Positions 1 to 9,996 of a stretch of DNA of 64,000 nt are shown piece by piece. The stretch comes from Xiphydria camelus (lineage: Eukaryota; Arthropoda; Insecta; Hymenoptera; Xiphydriidae), in contig OY783193.1 of the NCBI GenBank assembly GCA_963678675.1, forward strand, positions 21,569,309-21,633,308, read 5' to 3'. Positions within the stretch are counted from its first letter, which is position 1, and each line of letters opens with the position of its first letter. Below the pieces are notes generated by a model. That model did no database searches. It saw only the letters and a program-made list of their open reading frames with translations, and had not been told where the DNA came from. Position numbers and translations under genes: made by a program.

Positions 1-487
1 GTTGTGCGGTATTCAAATTTAAAATTCCCGTAAAATATCGCCAACTCACGGTTGAATCCTATACGATTTTTAATGTTGATACTTAAGTGAGCTGTAGATA
101 GCGCCACTTGTACGGCAGCCATTACGACGATAGTGCTAAAAGCGAGGTAAGCGTGTGTACATGTGCCGATCCAGTCAAAATGTCAGTACTGTGGCGAGTT
201 TCTATTTTCTTAAATACCTATATTTTGTTTTAATTTATACGTAGTTGATTATGATTTATTAAAATGTAGCATTCCACTAATTGAAAATATCGATAGAAAT
301 ATCAGTTTTAGTTATAACCTCAAACGTATATCTATTTCATCAGTACTTTGGCGTCAGTCCCATGTCTGGTAATTGCGCCAGAGGAGTAACGAGTTTCCAG
401 GGTACTGATGGTTTTTACTTAAAATCTTTTTTATTTCAAATGTTACAGTTTGTAAGCATTAGTATTATTAATTTCAGACTAATACAT
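1..487. other. AT-rich sequence, no gene seen
   Basis: No open frame here resembles a known protein. A short phrase, cagtactntggcg, recurs near 185 and 340 and a similar one lies near 965, hinting at a degraded repeat. Confidence 0.4.
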
Positions 488-652
488 CATGCCGCCACCT
501 AAAAAAAAAAGAAAAATTATCTCGGGAAGATGTGTTGAAAAAAAGAGAAGCCGAAAAGGCTCGTTTGGCCAGAATTAAGTGACCCTGTTAAATTTGCTGA
601 ATATAAAGAAAAACAAAGGTATTTAAAAAAAAAGAGAGTAATTGATAAGTAG
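488..652 (+). pseudogene. Lysine/arginine-rich N-terminal fragment of a transposon-type protein
   Basis: An ATG at 488 begins MPPPKKKRK, which resembles a monopartite nuclear localisation signal. The next recognisable block, LSREDVLKKREAEKARLARI, lies in another frame, and a third block beginning DPVKFAEYKEKQRYLKKKR is shifted again before a TAG near 650. Two frameshifts within 165 bp make this a relic. Basic, coiled-coil-like N-termini with a DP..FAE..EK..RYL pattern occur in several insect transposon proteins; the exact family is not identified. No downstream catalytic domain was found. Confidence 0.4.
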
Positions 653-1199
653 TAAACAAAAAAATATCTTAGTTTTTGTTTTAAATTTTTAAAAATTGTT
701 TACTAGTGAACTAATACTAATCATCTACTAGTGAGTGATGACAAAAATCAAGAGTGTAAGAAAATTAAGTATTAAAAATGTCAAGACTGTTTTAAAGACT
801 GAGGCATCCTTAAATTATTATATTGTTAACGATAACCTTAAGTTACTCATGTGATTTAAATCTTAAGATATGTGCCATTATTAGATTTTAAGTAATTTGA
901 TACAAAAAATGCTTAAAATGACAATAAATCTTATGTACTTCTTATAAAATTGTGTATTTAATCAGTACTCTGTTATCCTCGTCAGTCCCCTGGTAGTCAA
1001 ATTTAAAAAATGGAAATATCTTAAAAACTACTACAAAAAGTGACTGGCCCGATCTAGGTTAGTATATTAATTAGATTACCTCTCTAAAATACCGAAAGAC
1101 GTAGCTATTTAACTTAAAAACTGTAATAAACAAAATACCCCTTAAAGTTACCCAACTTTTGTAGAATCACCCACATATAGGAGAATAGTTTTTTATTAC
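653..1199. other. AT-rich sequence, no gene seen
   Basis: No coding signal. The last 25 bases (from about 1176, ataggagaatagttttttat) match the right-hand extension of MITE family G seen at about 45270, 56270 and 61650, so the fold-back element that follows landed in an older repeat. Confidence 0.45.
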
Positions 1200-1202
1200 T
1201 AA

Positions 1203-3010
1203 CAAGGAAACGTTTCGAGGCCGCCGCTTCCGATCTTGATGAAACTTCGTAAATTTAAAGTTTATCGAAAAATAAGAGACCCCTATTTTTTTATAGCGGC
1301 CCAATTTTGGTTTAAGGGGGTGAAATGGACCCCTGAATTTTCACCCCCTTCGAGCTATCTCCGAAACGAAGCGAGATAGATGAAAACTTTCAATGTACGT
1401 TTTGTTTGGTTTTTTTAGTATAATAAAATCCCCTAAACAGATTTTGAAAAAAAGCATTATTTTTCAAAAAAAAAAAATTTTTTTATCTAATTTTTCGAAA
1501 TTTCGGTTTAGTCATGTGGACAAAAATTTAGGAAATTTTATTACAAATTCAACCATGTATGACATGATATATTTCCCTCCTACAGTTTTGCAAATTTCTA
1601 ACTTTTATGTCTGATAATGAGCGGGCTACCAATGGCAGTGACGGGATAGGTCGGGGGTTATTACTTCTATGTATTTTAATGCCACTTTTCTTTTATTTAA
1701 TAAAGTTCAACTTCTATGGCTCATAATTATGACAATAATGGTATTCCGTGAAAAAATGTTTCATACAAAGTTGTTTCTTACACCAAGCACACGTAATAAC
1801 GGCAATATCGCCACATATGTGGCATCGTGGTTCCGAGTCTTGTGCAAAACAAAATTCTACAGGATGTTCAAATTCAGGAGGTCTCCTGAATATATATCCA
1901 CTCTTGAACCACGAATATTTAATAAAGTTAGTAAACCGTGGTGAAGAAAACTGATTATGATTATGAGGCTGCAAGAAGTTTACTTCCCTAACACTGGATC
2001 TACAAGCGTCTTACTGCTGAACTCTTGGAGTGGACAATGTGAGCGAAGTGTTCGAGAAGCTACACCAGAAGACAAGACAATAATATTAATGACGATTCCA
2101 CAAGGCACCACCGGACTGATTCAACCGCTAGACGTATACGGATTTCGAATGTGGAAGAATTTTGTAAGGAGGTTTTCAGATATTGTAACTCTTTTCAATT
2201 ACGATATTAACCTTCATTCGAGAGATAATATTTTAAAACTTCAATCTCTTACTCATAATCAGTTTTCTTCACCACGGTTTACTAACTTTATTAAATATTC
2301 GTGGTTCAAGAGTGGATATATATTCAGGAGACCTCCTGAATTTGAACATCCTGTAGAATTTTGTTTTGCACAGGATTCGGAACCACGATGCCACATATGT
2401 GGCGATATTGCCGTTATTACGTGTACTTGGTGTAAGAAACAACTTTGTATAAAACATTTTTTCACGGAATACCATTATTGTCATAATTATGAGCCATAGA
2501 AGTTGAACTTTATTAAATAAAAGAAAAGTGGCATTAAAATACATAGAAGTAATAACCCCCGACCTATCCCGTCACTGCCATTGGTAGCCCGCTCATTATC
2601 AGACATAAAAGTTAGAAATTTGCAAAACTGTAGGAGGGAAATATATCATGTCATACATGGTTGAATTTGTAATAAAATTTCCTAAATTTTTGTCCACATG
2701 ACTAAACCGAAATTTCGAAAAATTAGATAAAAAAATTTTTTTTTTTTGAAAAATAATGCTTTTTTTCAAAATCTGTTTAGGGGATTTTATTATACTAAAA
2801 AAACCAAACAAAACGTACATTGAAAGTTTTCATCTATCTCGCTTCGTTTCGGAGATAGCTCGAAGGGGGTGAAAATTCAGGGGTCCATTTCACCCCCTTA
2901 AACCAAAATTGGGCCGCTATAAACAAATAGGGGTCTCTTATTTTTCGATAAACTTTAAATTTACGAAGTTTCATCAAGATCGGAAGCGGCGGCCTCGAAA
3001 CGTTTCCTTG
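1203..3010. mobile_element. Fold-back element made from the 3' half of a pogo-like transposon
   Basis: The arms 1203-1957 and 2257-3010 are near-perfect reverse complements starting CAAGGAAACGTTTCGAGG, with a single-copy centre of about 300 bp. TAA lies on both sides (1200-1202 and 3011-3013), as expected of a 3-bp target duplication. The right arm carries the C-terminal part of a DDE transposase; the left arm carries the same codons on the other strand. A similar target without the insert is present near 61665. It reads as an inverted duplication of the transposon 3' end that kept one functional-looking terminus on each side. Confidence 0.75.
1957..2499 (+). pseudogene. DDE_1 (pogo/Tigger-like) transposase, C-terminal fragment
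   Basis: This 180-codon frame encodes the end of a DDE_1 superfamily transposase. The block MTIPQGTTGLIQPLDVYG near residues 47-64 matches the family motif around the third catalytic acid (P..TT.LIQPLD). Residues about 110-150 (NQFSSPRFTNFIKYSW, then FEHPVEFCF) are the usual extension. The last 40 residues form a small zinc-binding module, CHICGD...CTWCKKQLCIKHF, ending HYCHNYEP. The first catalytic Asp and the DNA-binding N-terminus are missing. Codons 1-15 come from the palindrome centre and are unlikely to be native. An inverted copy of the last 85 codons lies at 1714-1974 on the minus strand. Non-functional alone; pogo-like assignment is from motifs only. Confidence 0.75.
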
Positions 3011-3013
3011 TAA

Positions 3014-4239
3014 GTGTATTATTGCAGAACGAGTAGGTTAGAAGATTTTCATGAAGACTCACGATTTTCTGACATGTCATCTCGTACAGGTGCAACCGAA
3101 GAGGATCTAGCTCATGTCCTGTCCGTAAAAAGATGACTCGATGGATCGGAGAATGTCAGGCTTGTCACCGAGCGCCTTTCACCCATAGTACTTTCATTGC
3201 AATATGCGATTTTCGTTTTAACTATTCCTGCTCTAAGAAACTTTTATTTCTTTCAAAGCATTTACCTCTTGTACGAATTGTTGATCGTAGGGGGCAACGA
3301 TCAATGATTGTGACAAATCATAGACAAATTATTCCTGCGATGATGTTCCAGTTGCAAAGGATACACTAGCAAGTTAGCTTACAGCATCCGATGTTTAGTA
3401 TCAACTTACCACTTTTGGAACACCCATCACCCGAGCATAATCACGATTATGTTAACGTTAATTGCAGAATAGACCGCGAGCTCGGGCACATTATCGCAGT
3501 AGTACCTAGTTCGGCACACCGAATTGCCTTTTAGTTTTAATAGACGAACTTGTCTATGACGAGTCTCTATTATCGATCGCTGCCTCCTACCATGAACAGT
3601 TCATAAAAAGTTATTACCTTGAAAGAACTAAAAGTTATTTAATGCTGGAATGGTTGAATGAAACGAGAAGCGCGTATTGCAATTAATGTACCGTGGGTAA
3701 TAGACGCTCGGTGACAAGCCTGACATTCTCCGATGTCCATCGAGTCATCTTTTTACAGACAGGACACGAGCTAGTTCCTCTTCGGTTGCACCTGTACGAG
3801 ATTCCATGTTAGAATAGCGCGAGTCTTCATGAAAATCTTCTAACCTACTCGTTCTGTAGTAATACTTAATATCTCTGGAAGTTGAAGCAACAGTTATTGG
3901 CAAAAATCGGACACCGATTTGTAAACACTTGAGGAATCTCATCGAAGAAACCCGAATGATTATTTCTTATCACTTCTACGCATTATTTATCATTATTTAT
4001 AAATTAACGATTTCGAGGTTAGATGCTTCGATCTCCCGAATTGACAGCTACTGGAAGATCAGACGTTTGACACTTCTCGCTCGGCTCGTAAGACCGCAGC
4101 GCACTCTCCCGAAACCAATTCTAATCCGGCCAAATGTCAGGGAAATTCAAAAGTTGGAGTTTGCCATCGGACATACTATTTACTCTTCCAATGACCGCGA
4201 CGAATTATTTCATAGCATGTAAAGATACCACTTATCACA
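3014..4239. repeat. Palindromic repeat family B, copy 1
   Basis: The left arm (3014-3165, gcagaacgagtaggtta...) is the reverse complement of 3705-3866. The centre, with gtacgaattgttgatcg and a run to tagacgaacttgtct, is shared with copies at 45818-49215, 59830-60866 and 61672-62335. Beyond the right arm, 3930-4060 is again repeated, inverted, at 59130-59225. No ORF looks coding; the frames at 3133-3369 and 3929-4222 are repeat DNA. This is a high-copy non-autonomous palindromic element of unknown class. Confidence 0.7.
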
Positions 4240-6385
4240 GTATATACAGGGTCAGTCGCACTATACACGCCAGCAAATGGGTTGCATATCGCTCGGCGCT
4301 TAGGAGATACCGACGATTCCTGTAATTTAATGGTAATTTCGTTAGCCCGGACTCAAACCAAAGAGACGTATCAGTTTGAAAAACATCGGCTAACTTTTAG
4401 TGTAGGTGATGGGTGCTCCGAAAAATGTGACAGCTGTTTGTGTTTTTATTATTAATAAATAGAAACCGTGCTATTTTTCTGTAGTCATTAATCGAACATA
4501 GACAGCAGAAAAGGAGTCGAAATGCAATCAGATAAGTTAATTTCTGAATTACTTCATTTAACCTCATTTTGAGAACCTATAAAGAATACATATCTTTGTG
4601 GTCACTTCTTTTTTTCTTTCAGCATTGAATATGAGGACGGAACGAACTCTGAGGACTAAGCGGAATTAATCTTTCTATATATTGAAGAATCCAAGTCGTG
4701 GGAGAAGAACAAAAACATTGGAGTAACTACAATATCGGGGTAACTATAATACTTTATTTCTATTTTTTCTCATCGGTGCTTGCCCTCTGCCTTCCTACTA
4801 CAAGTTTCGATTTATATACTAAATTTTATTTCATTTTTAGTTCATCGCCTCCACTCCATCGCCTTCGACTGCATGCTTCTTCTACCCAGTGAGAATTTCT
4901 CACGGACCAATAGTGGGCGTTGTGATTATTCACTAATCCTTCGTTGTAGAATTTCGATTCATCTGTGAACAAAATCTTCTGACGAACGAGGGATTGTAGA
5001 CTTGCCGTTACAAAAACCAGTCGGAATAGTTCATTCGTCGAGCTGGATCTAGCTAATTGTACGCTGAAACATGCCCAAGTCGTATTCAGCCTTGAGAAGA
5101 TTTATTTTCAATATTGGACCAAAGGTACCGCAATCCAACAGTCTCATAATCAACAGAAATTACGAAAGTGAGATTTATGTTAAATTATGTTAACAAATAT
5201 TTAATTAAGAAATTACATCCCATAAAATACATCTTTACAAGTAATTTTTCTGATATTTTTGCGATATTTTGCAATATTTTTGAACACTACCCTATGTTAG
5301 AAATATATCTTTCTCGATAAATTCACAAAGTTGCAAAACGTTATAAAACCATTTTGGAATCATTACATTCAAAGATACAGCTCGATAAGATTATACTTGT
5401 CAGAGCTGAATTATATATGTGATTTCTGTAATTATTTTAGAAAGACCTGAAAGAATACGAGAACAGTAGAACATCCTCTCCTAGAGAGAATAAGACTATA
5501 AGAAATAGAAAAGAATTTTCATCCTTTTAAAATGAAGTACATACATGCACCGGAGAAAGCAGATCCAGCTCGACGAATGAACTATTCCGACTGGTTTTTG
5601 GAACGGCAAGTGGACGATCCCTCGCGTTCGTCAGAAGATTTTGTTCACAGATGAATCGAAATTCTACAACGAAGGATTAGTGAATAATCACAACGCCCAT
5701 TATTGGTCCGTGAGAAATCCTCACTGGGTAGAAGAAGTCGAAGGCGATGGAGTGGAGGCGATGAACTAAAAATAAAATAAAATTTAGTATATAAATCGAA
5801 ACTTGTAGTAGGAAGGCAGAGGGCAAGCACCGATGAGAAAAAATAGAAATAAAGTATTATAGTTACCCCGATATTGTAGTTACTCCGATGTTTTTGTTCT
5901 TCTCCCACGACTTGGATTCTTCAATATGTAGAAAGATTAATTCCGCTTAGTCCTCAAAGAGTTCGTCCCGTCCTCATATGCAATGCTTAAAGAAAAAAAG
6001 AAGTGACCACAAAGATATGTATTCTTTATAGGTTATCAAAATGAGGTTAAATGAAGTAATTCAGAAATTAACTTATCTGATTGTATTTCGACTCCTTTTC
6101 TGCTGTCTATGTTCGATTAATGACTACAGAAAAATAGCACGGTTTCTATTTATTAATAATAAAAACACAAACAGCTGTCACATTTTTCGGAGCACCCATC
6201 ACCTGCACTAAAAGTTAGCCGATGTTTTTCAAATTGATACGTCTCTTTGGTTTGAGTCCGGGCTATCGGGGTTTGAGTCCGGGCTAACGAAATTACCATT
6301 AAATTACAGGAATCGTCGGTATCTCCTAAGCGCCGAGCGATAAGCAACCCATTTGCTGGCGTGTATAGTGCGACTGACCTTGTAT
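4240..6385. repeat. Palindromic repeat family C, copy 1, with Tc1/mariner relics
   Basis: 4240-4960 is mirrored by 5680-6385, and the inner parts around 4975-5060 and 5565-5650 also pair. Landmarks are gtcagtcgcactatacacg at each outer end and gtaactataatactttattt inside. Family copies lie at 14751-15410 (one arm) and 62336-63270. The inner arms encode pieces of a transposase, so the family is best read as an inverted duplication of a degraded Tc1/mariner element. The central stretch 5090-5560 is AT-rich and shows no gene. Confidence 0.7.
5556..5745 (+). pseudogene. Tc1/mariner transposase relic
   Basis: Conceptual translation across small frameshifts gives ADPARRMNYSDWFLERQVDD, then ILFTDESKF and NNHNAHYWSVRNPHW. 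The motif (I/V)LF(T/S)DE is the region of the second catalytic Asp in IS630-Tc1-mariner transposases, followed by the usual N..N.HYW..NPHW stretch. The first and third catalytic acids are absent here. A 2-bp difference (tcgcgttcgtc against tcgttcgtc at 62490) breaks the frame relative to the better preserved copy at 62431-62640. The mirrored arm near 4880-5060 carries the same codons on the minus strand. Confidence 0.65.
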
Positions 6386-6558
6386 ATATGTTGTTACATA
6401 TATTGACTCGAGACGTTGGAATAGTTTTAAGAAATCCTTTTGCATGCACTGCTGAAATTTCGCCCTTACTCGTAAATAAATTTCCAGCACAACATCGATA
6501 TTTCGCTGCACTTGTGTTCTTCTGGGACTACGTAAAATAATTATAAAAACCCTATATA
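6386..6558. repeat. Repeat tail between family C and the polymerase element
   Basis: This stretch (ttgcatgca, gcacaacatcgatatttcgc, taattataaaaaccctat) recurs at 15295-15440 and, in part, at 51055-51105 and 58810-58920. It stops at 6558, where the GC-rich element begins; at 15440 the same repeat continues into family D instead, which defines the boundary. Confidence 0.6.
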
Positions 6559-6574
6559 CCCACTGTCGACGCTA

Positions 6575-6740
6575 GGTGTCGCCACCGTAGGCGGCGGCCA
6601 TTTTGAATGTTCCTCCAACGGAGCTCTGTTATTGGTCGAACCCCCACTCCTCGACCCAACGGAGCTCAGCCATTGGTTGAACCCCCACTCCTCGACCCCC
6701 ACCAGATGGCGCCACCGTAGGCGGCGGCCATTTTGAAGTG
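6575..6740. repeat. Short direct repeats at the left edge of the polymerase element
   Basis: gccaccgtaggcggcggcca occurs at about 6579 and 6710, and a block gaacccccactcctcgaccc occurs twice between (about 6638 and 6680), each preceded by a ggagctc...attggt phrase. These duplications are not part of the 116-bp arrays. Confidence 0.6.
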
Positions 6741-6854
6741 CGCATACGCCGTAGCGGGAAATATGAATGATGCACTCCTCGACTCCCACCATCAACGCCA
6801 GGTAGCACCACTGTCGGTGGCGCCTGTCAACGACAGGTATCTTGCTACTGCGCG

Positions 6855-7100
6855 TCCGATGACGTCACCGTTTCTCGTGCAGGTTCCGACAGGCGCGTGC
6901 AGGTTCAGACTTGCACCGCGCTACTGCGCAGTTTCGACCGCGTCGCATTCCTGAGTGATGACGTCATAGCATCGATACTGCACAGTTGACCGGCCTTGGA
7001 ATGCGTGCAGGTTCGAACTTGCTCCGCGCTACTGCGCAGTTTCGACCGATCCGCACGTGTCACATCCCTGAGTGATGACGTCATAGCTTCTCGATAGGCA
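6855..7100. repeat. Left 116-bp tandem array with TGACGTCA sites
   Basis: Perfect TGACGTCA palindromes sit at 6860, 6959 and 7076. Between them are ctactgcgcagtttcgacc and a gtgcaggttc phrase, repeated with period about 117 bp. The array is the reverse complement of the units at 10491-10980. TGACGTCA is the consensus for CREB/ATF-type bZIP factors; function here is inferred only. Confidence 0.75.
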
Positions 7101-7137
7101 CGAAAACGTTTACCCCCACCACCACCACAACGTCTTT

Positions 7138-7200
7138 GCTTAAATAGCGCGCGTCACCGCGCTCACGTCATTAGTCACATCGTGCTCACAAAACGACAAC
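7138..7200 (+). promoter_or_regulatory. Predicted TATA/Inr promoter of the polymerase element
   Basis: TTAAATA at 7140-7146 lies about 30 bp before TTAGTC (7171-7176), an Inr-like match, and 30 bp before the ATG at 7201. The TATA-like segment and the preceding ccaccaccac/cgtctttgct block are mirrored at 10418-10440, so this promoter half is part of the inverted repeat. Confidence 0.5.
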
Positions 7201-7485
7201 ATGTCTTCCGATCAGTGCCGGAATATTGTGGACATCCATCGACAGGCTTTCAAGCTGATCGATCGCAAAAGAGTTGATCCCATCGAGATCACGCAATGGA
7301 TCCGACGTGGGACCGAGAGTTTACGCCCACTCGGACGATTGATGCGCCGAGAGGGGGCATCCGTCGCCGACAAACAACGACACCTGGCCGCCATTCGACA
7401 GGTGAAGAGTTATAATCGAAAACTGAAGAGCTTGCTCGTGAGAGGCGGACGTCTTGATCAGCGCGAGCAGAGACGCGTCTCGTGA
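7201..7485 (+). CDS. Small arginine-rich protein, or N-terminal part of the polymerase ORF
   Basis: The first ATG after the predicted promoter opens a 94-codon frame rich in Arg and Gln (DPIEITQWIRRG near residues 26-37), predicted helical, with no recognised domain. It stops at TGA 7483-7485. The same frame then stays open into the polymerase gene, with no upstream stop and no ATG before the polymerase homology begins. Two readings fit: a separate small gene, or the polymerase N-terminus cut off by a nonsense mutation. I slightly favour the second because the downstream frame lacks an ATG start, but many related elements do have a small gene upstream of the polymerase. Confidence 0.5.
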   Translation: MSSDQCRNIVDIHRQAFKLIDRKRVDPIEITQWIRRGTESLRPLGRLMRREGASVADKQRHLAAIRQVKSYNRKLKSLLVRGGRLDQREQRRVS

Positions 7486-9378
7486 GAGGATCTCCAGTCG
7501 GCGTTCGACGGACGCATCCGCACGGGTGTGGTCGTAAACCTGCGAAATCTGGATCCCACCGCTTTCCTGCAGGACGCCCAAGCCCTCTTCACACCGCGCA
7601 TCAAGAACGCGCTCAAGAGGGAGAACGCCTTGAAGGTGAATGCTGTACTGGAGGGCGAGTACAGCATCTTCAAGAATGACGAAGAGATCGTCGAACTGAA
7701 GACCTTCGCCACGAAGAACGTCCCGATCCTGCAGACCACAGATTTGAAGCAGTGGTTCGTCGAGAATGTGCAGGACCCCATTCTCCGGCAAATGGAGGAA
7801 TTCCAGGAGCGGAGCTCGGGTTGGACGTTGCGAGTCATCATCGACTTGACCGTCAACGTGAACCGGTACAATCCAATGAGAGGCAGCTCCTACCTGGAAC
7901 TTCCCGGGTTTATCAATAGGAAGGAGGCCTGTGTCAACGTGAAAAACACCGACGACCAGTGTTTTAAGTGGGCACTCCTTTCGGCGCTGCATCCTGTTGA
8001 TTGGCGTGACCATCCCAACCGTGTGTTAAAGTACAAGCCGTACGAAAACGAGTTGAACTTTGCGGGCATAGACTTCCCAGTGACGCCGAGAGAGGTCCCG
8101 AAGTTTGAGAAGCAGCAGAATGAGCTCTCAGTCAACATCTACATTCTGTTGAAACGCAAAGAAAAATTTGCTGTCGCACCCATCCACGTCACCTCGCACA
8201 AGAAGACCAAACATGTGAATCTCCTCATGATTCAAGATCGATACGTCGACGAGGAATCGAATGAGGAGGAGGTGAACGAGGATGACGAAACTCACACCAT
8301 CTACCACTACGTGTGGATAAAGGACCTCTCTCGGCTGGTCAGCGCACAACTATCACGAAGGGATGGAAAGAAATATATATGTGATCGCTGCCTGCACTAC
8401 TTCCGGAGTACTAGAAAGCTTGAAACCCACGAAGTCGACTGCATCCAGGTGAATCGGTGTAAGGTCAAGATGCCTGCACGACCTTGCCTGCACAACACCT
8501 TGAAATTTAAGAACTTTAACTTCAAGGAAAGGGTTCCGTTTGTCGTCTACGCAGACTTCGAGTGTCTCCTGAAGAACGTCGACCTGCAGCAGACGAGCAA
8601 AACGAGAGTTTGTCAAGTCCACGAACCGTTCAGCGTGGGTTACTACGTGAGGTGTAGCCGTAGCTACACGCTGTCCCGCTATAACAGCTTTCGGGGCCCG
8701 AAACCCGCTGAATGGTTCGCGTGTGAACTTTCTGAGCTGGTCGAGCAGGTCGAAGGAGTCCTCGAGCACACCGTACCCATTGAACCGCTGATGGAGGAAC
8801 AGGAGAGGGCTTTCCACATAGCCGAGAAGTGTCACATTTGCGGGGAGTCGCTGCTGGATGTGAAGAGAGTTCGGGACCACTGCCATCTCACCGGCAGATA
8901 CAGGGGTGCAGCGCACGAGGACTGTAACCTGAATTATAAGGATTCGCGCACCATTCCTGTAGTCTTCCACAATCTCAGCGGCTACGACAGCCACCTCATC
9001 ATCAAGGAGATATCCACCTGCTTCGACGGCCGGATCGACCTCTTGCCCTTGAACATGGAGCGATACGTCTCGTTCACGAAACATCTAAAGGGCAGCGACA
9101 TCGCTCTTCGGTTCATCGACTCCTTCCGCTTCATGGCATCGTCGCTGGAGAAGTTGGCGTCTTACCTCGCGGAGGCGCCGATCACCAAGAGCGAGTTCCC
9201 GCAGATCCAGACCGAACAGTTCGAATTGTTGAGGCGGAAAGGTGTCTTCCCCTACGAGTTTCTCGACGCGTGGGCCAAGCTGGACGTCACGGAGTTGCCG
9301 ACCCAGCAACAATTTCACAGCCGTCTCAACGGCTGCGGCATCTCCGACGAGGACTACGAACACGCCCAGAGGGTCTAG
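7486..9378 (+). pseudogene. B-family DNA polymerase (Polinton/adintovirus-like), 5' part only
   Basis: The frame holds the N-terminal and exonuclease regions of a protein-primed type B DNA polymerase; numbering below is from the first GTG at 7528. Residues about 105-185 form the conserved N-terminal block (SGWTLRVIIDL, then DDQCFKWALLSALHP). A C2H2-like finger, CDRCLHYF..T.KLETHEVDC, lies near 282-304. Exonuclease motif I is VVYADFEC near 338-345. An endonuclease VII-like HNH module, CHICG...DHCHLTGRYRGAAH..CN, lies near 434-470. Exonuclease motif II is HNLSGYDSH near 480-488. The frame ends at TAG 9376-9378. The palm and thumb (including the DTD catalytic motif) are absent, so it cannot polymerise DNA. 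The gene stays intact over 1.9 kb, suggesting recent decay or some remaining use. Confidence 0.85.
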
Positions 9379-9454
9379 CGTGAGTTCAACGTGGGAACTC
9401 TGGGCGAGTACGCGGACCTCTACCTCAAGACCCGCGGTACCTCTAGAGTACCGC
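9379..9454 (+). pseudogene. Polymerase exonuclease III stub and deletion junction
   Basis: After TAG 9376 the same frame reads TLGEYADLYLKT, the start of exonuclease motif III of these polymerases. Family knowledge expects an Asp next; instead the sequence switches at about 9433 to unrelated DNA. The junction contains an inverted repeat, GCGGTAC (9434-9440) and GTACCGC (9448-9454), around CTCTAGAG. Everything from the Exo III aspartate to the polymerase C-terminus is missing. The short palindrome suggests end joining or replication slippage at a hairpin. Confidence 0.75.
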
Positions 9455-9474
9455 TATCAGCTGCAGTTACGAGG

Positions 9475-9786
9475 ATGGACTTCACGAAACTAAACGAGCT
9501 CGGCAGATCAGCCGGATATTTGGACACCAAAAAATTATCCGAGCTAGAGGTTGGAAAGGAGTATCTGATCACCAAAGTGAAGAGGATCGCGACGAAATAC
9601 GGTCTGAAGATTGTGGTGGACCTGGAAAACAGTTTCTCCGTCTTCCTCCCAGCGAGAGTAAAGAAGATCTTCAAGGATGGTGACGATGCGGAGTTTGAGA
9701 AGTTTGCGAAGGAATGCGGCGAGAATAAGCTGCACTTGAAGTACCTAGGCGGCACATTCAATTATTTCGAGTTTGTAAAGAAGTGA
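9475..9786 (+). CDS. Small OB-fold-like protein, putative ssDNA-binding protein
   Basis: An ATG at 9475 (MDFTKLNELG) starts a 103-codon frame that is intact to TGA. The core, KKLSELEVGKEYLITKVKRI followed by TKYG..IVVDL and VFLPARV, has the beta-strand spacing expected of an OB fold, and it ends LHLKYLGG..NYFEF. Small proteins of this pattern accompany insect polymerase-bearing elements; a single-stranded DNA-binding role is an inference from the fold. The upstream frame runs into it without a stop from 9379, a by-product of the deletion. A polyadenylation signal follows at 9811. It is the only gene of the element that appears complete. Confidence 0.6.
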   Translation: MDFTKLNELGRSAGYLDTKKLSELEVGKEYLITKVKRIATKYGLKIVVDLENSFSVFLPARVKKIFKDGDDAEFEKFAKECGENKLHLKYLGGTFNYFEFVKK

Positions 9787-9810
9787 ATTGTCAAACGAAC
9801 TGAGTTTATG

Positions 9811-9816
9811 AATAAA
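9811..9816 (+). terminator. Polyadenylation signal AATAAA
   Basis: AATAAA 25 bp after the stop codon of the small OB-fold-like gene, followed by a tgtgg-rich stretch. It fits the 3' end of a transcript starting near 7172. Confidence 0.5.
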
Positions 9817-9896
9817 AATTGTGGAAAAAGAAGTGTTTAGTTCATTTATAATACCTCCACTGAAAGAAATTTCTCGCGGTGTGGTAAATAGACTGG

Positions 9897-9996
9897 TATA
9901 GCTCCGAGGAGTTCAGTTCCACCGTGGAAGTCGTGGTGGACGTACAGGGCTTCCAGATGCCCCACAATCGATTCGTGGCGAATTTGCAGAAAATGC
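9897..9996 (+). pseudogene. Fragment of another element gene (DVQGF motif)
   Basis: A frame starting near 9897 reads SSEEFSSTVEVVVDVQGFQM and continues PHNRFVANLQKMQ. The phrase VVDVQGF...N.F is found at the start of a protein encoded by some insect virus-like or polymerase-bearing elements. Only about 33 codons remain before homology is lost near 9996, so a second deletion probably removed the rest. Low-confidence family call from a short match. Confidence 0.35.

Noticed and set aside
281..502. 73-codon frame near the left edge
   Set aside because: No similarity or conserved motif; AT-rich chance frame.
6239..6285. tRNA T-arm (ggtttgagtcc)
   Set aside because: No acceptor stem, anticodon arm or A box around it; it is a duplicated repeat phrase.
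7321..9363. Long minus-strand frames under the polymerase gene (230 and 243 codons)
   Set aside because: GC-rich shadows of a strong plus-strand gene with clear motifs; no homology on the minus strand.
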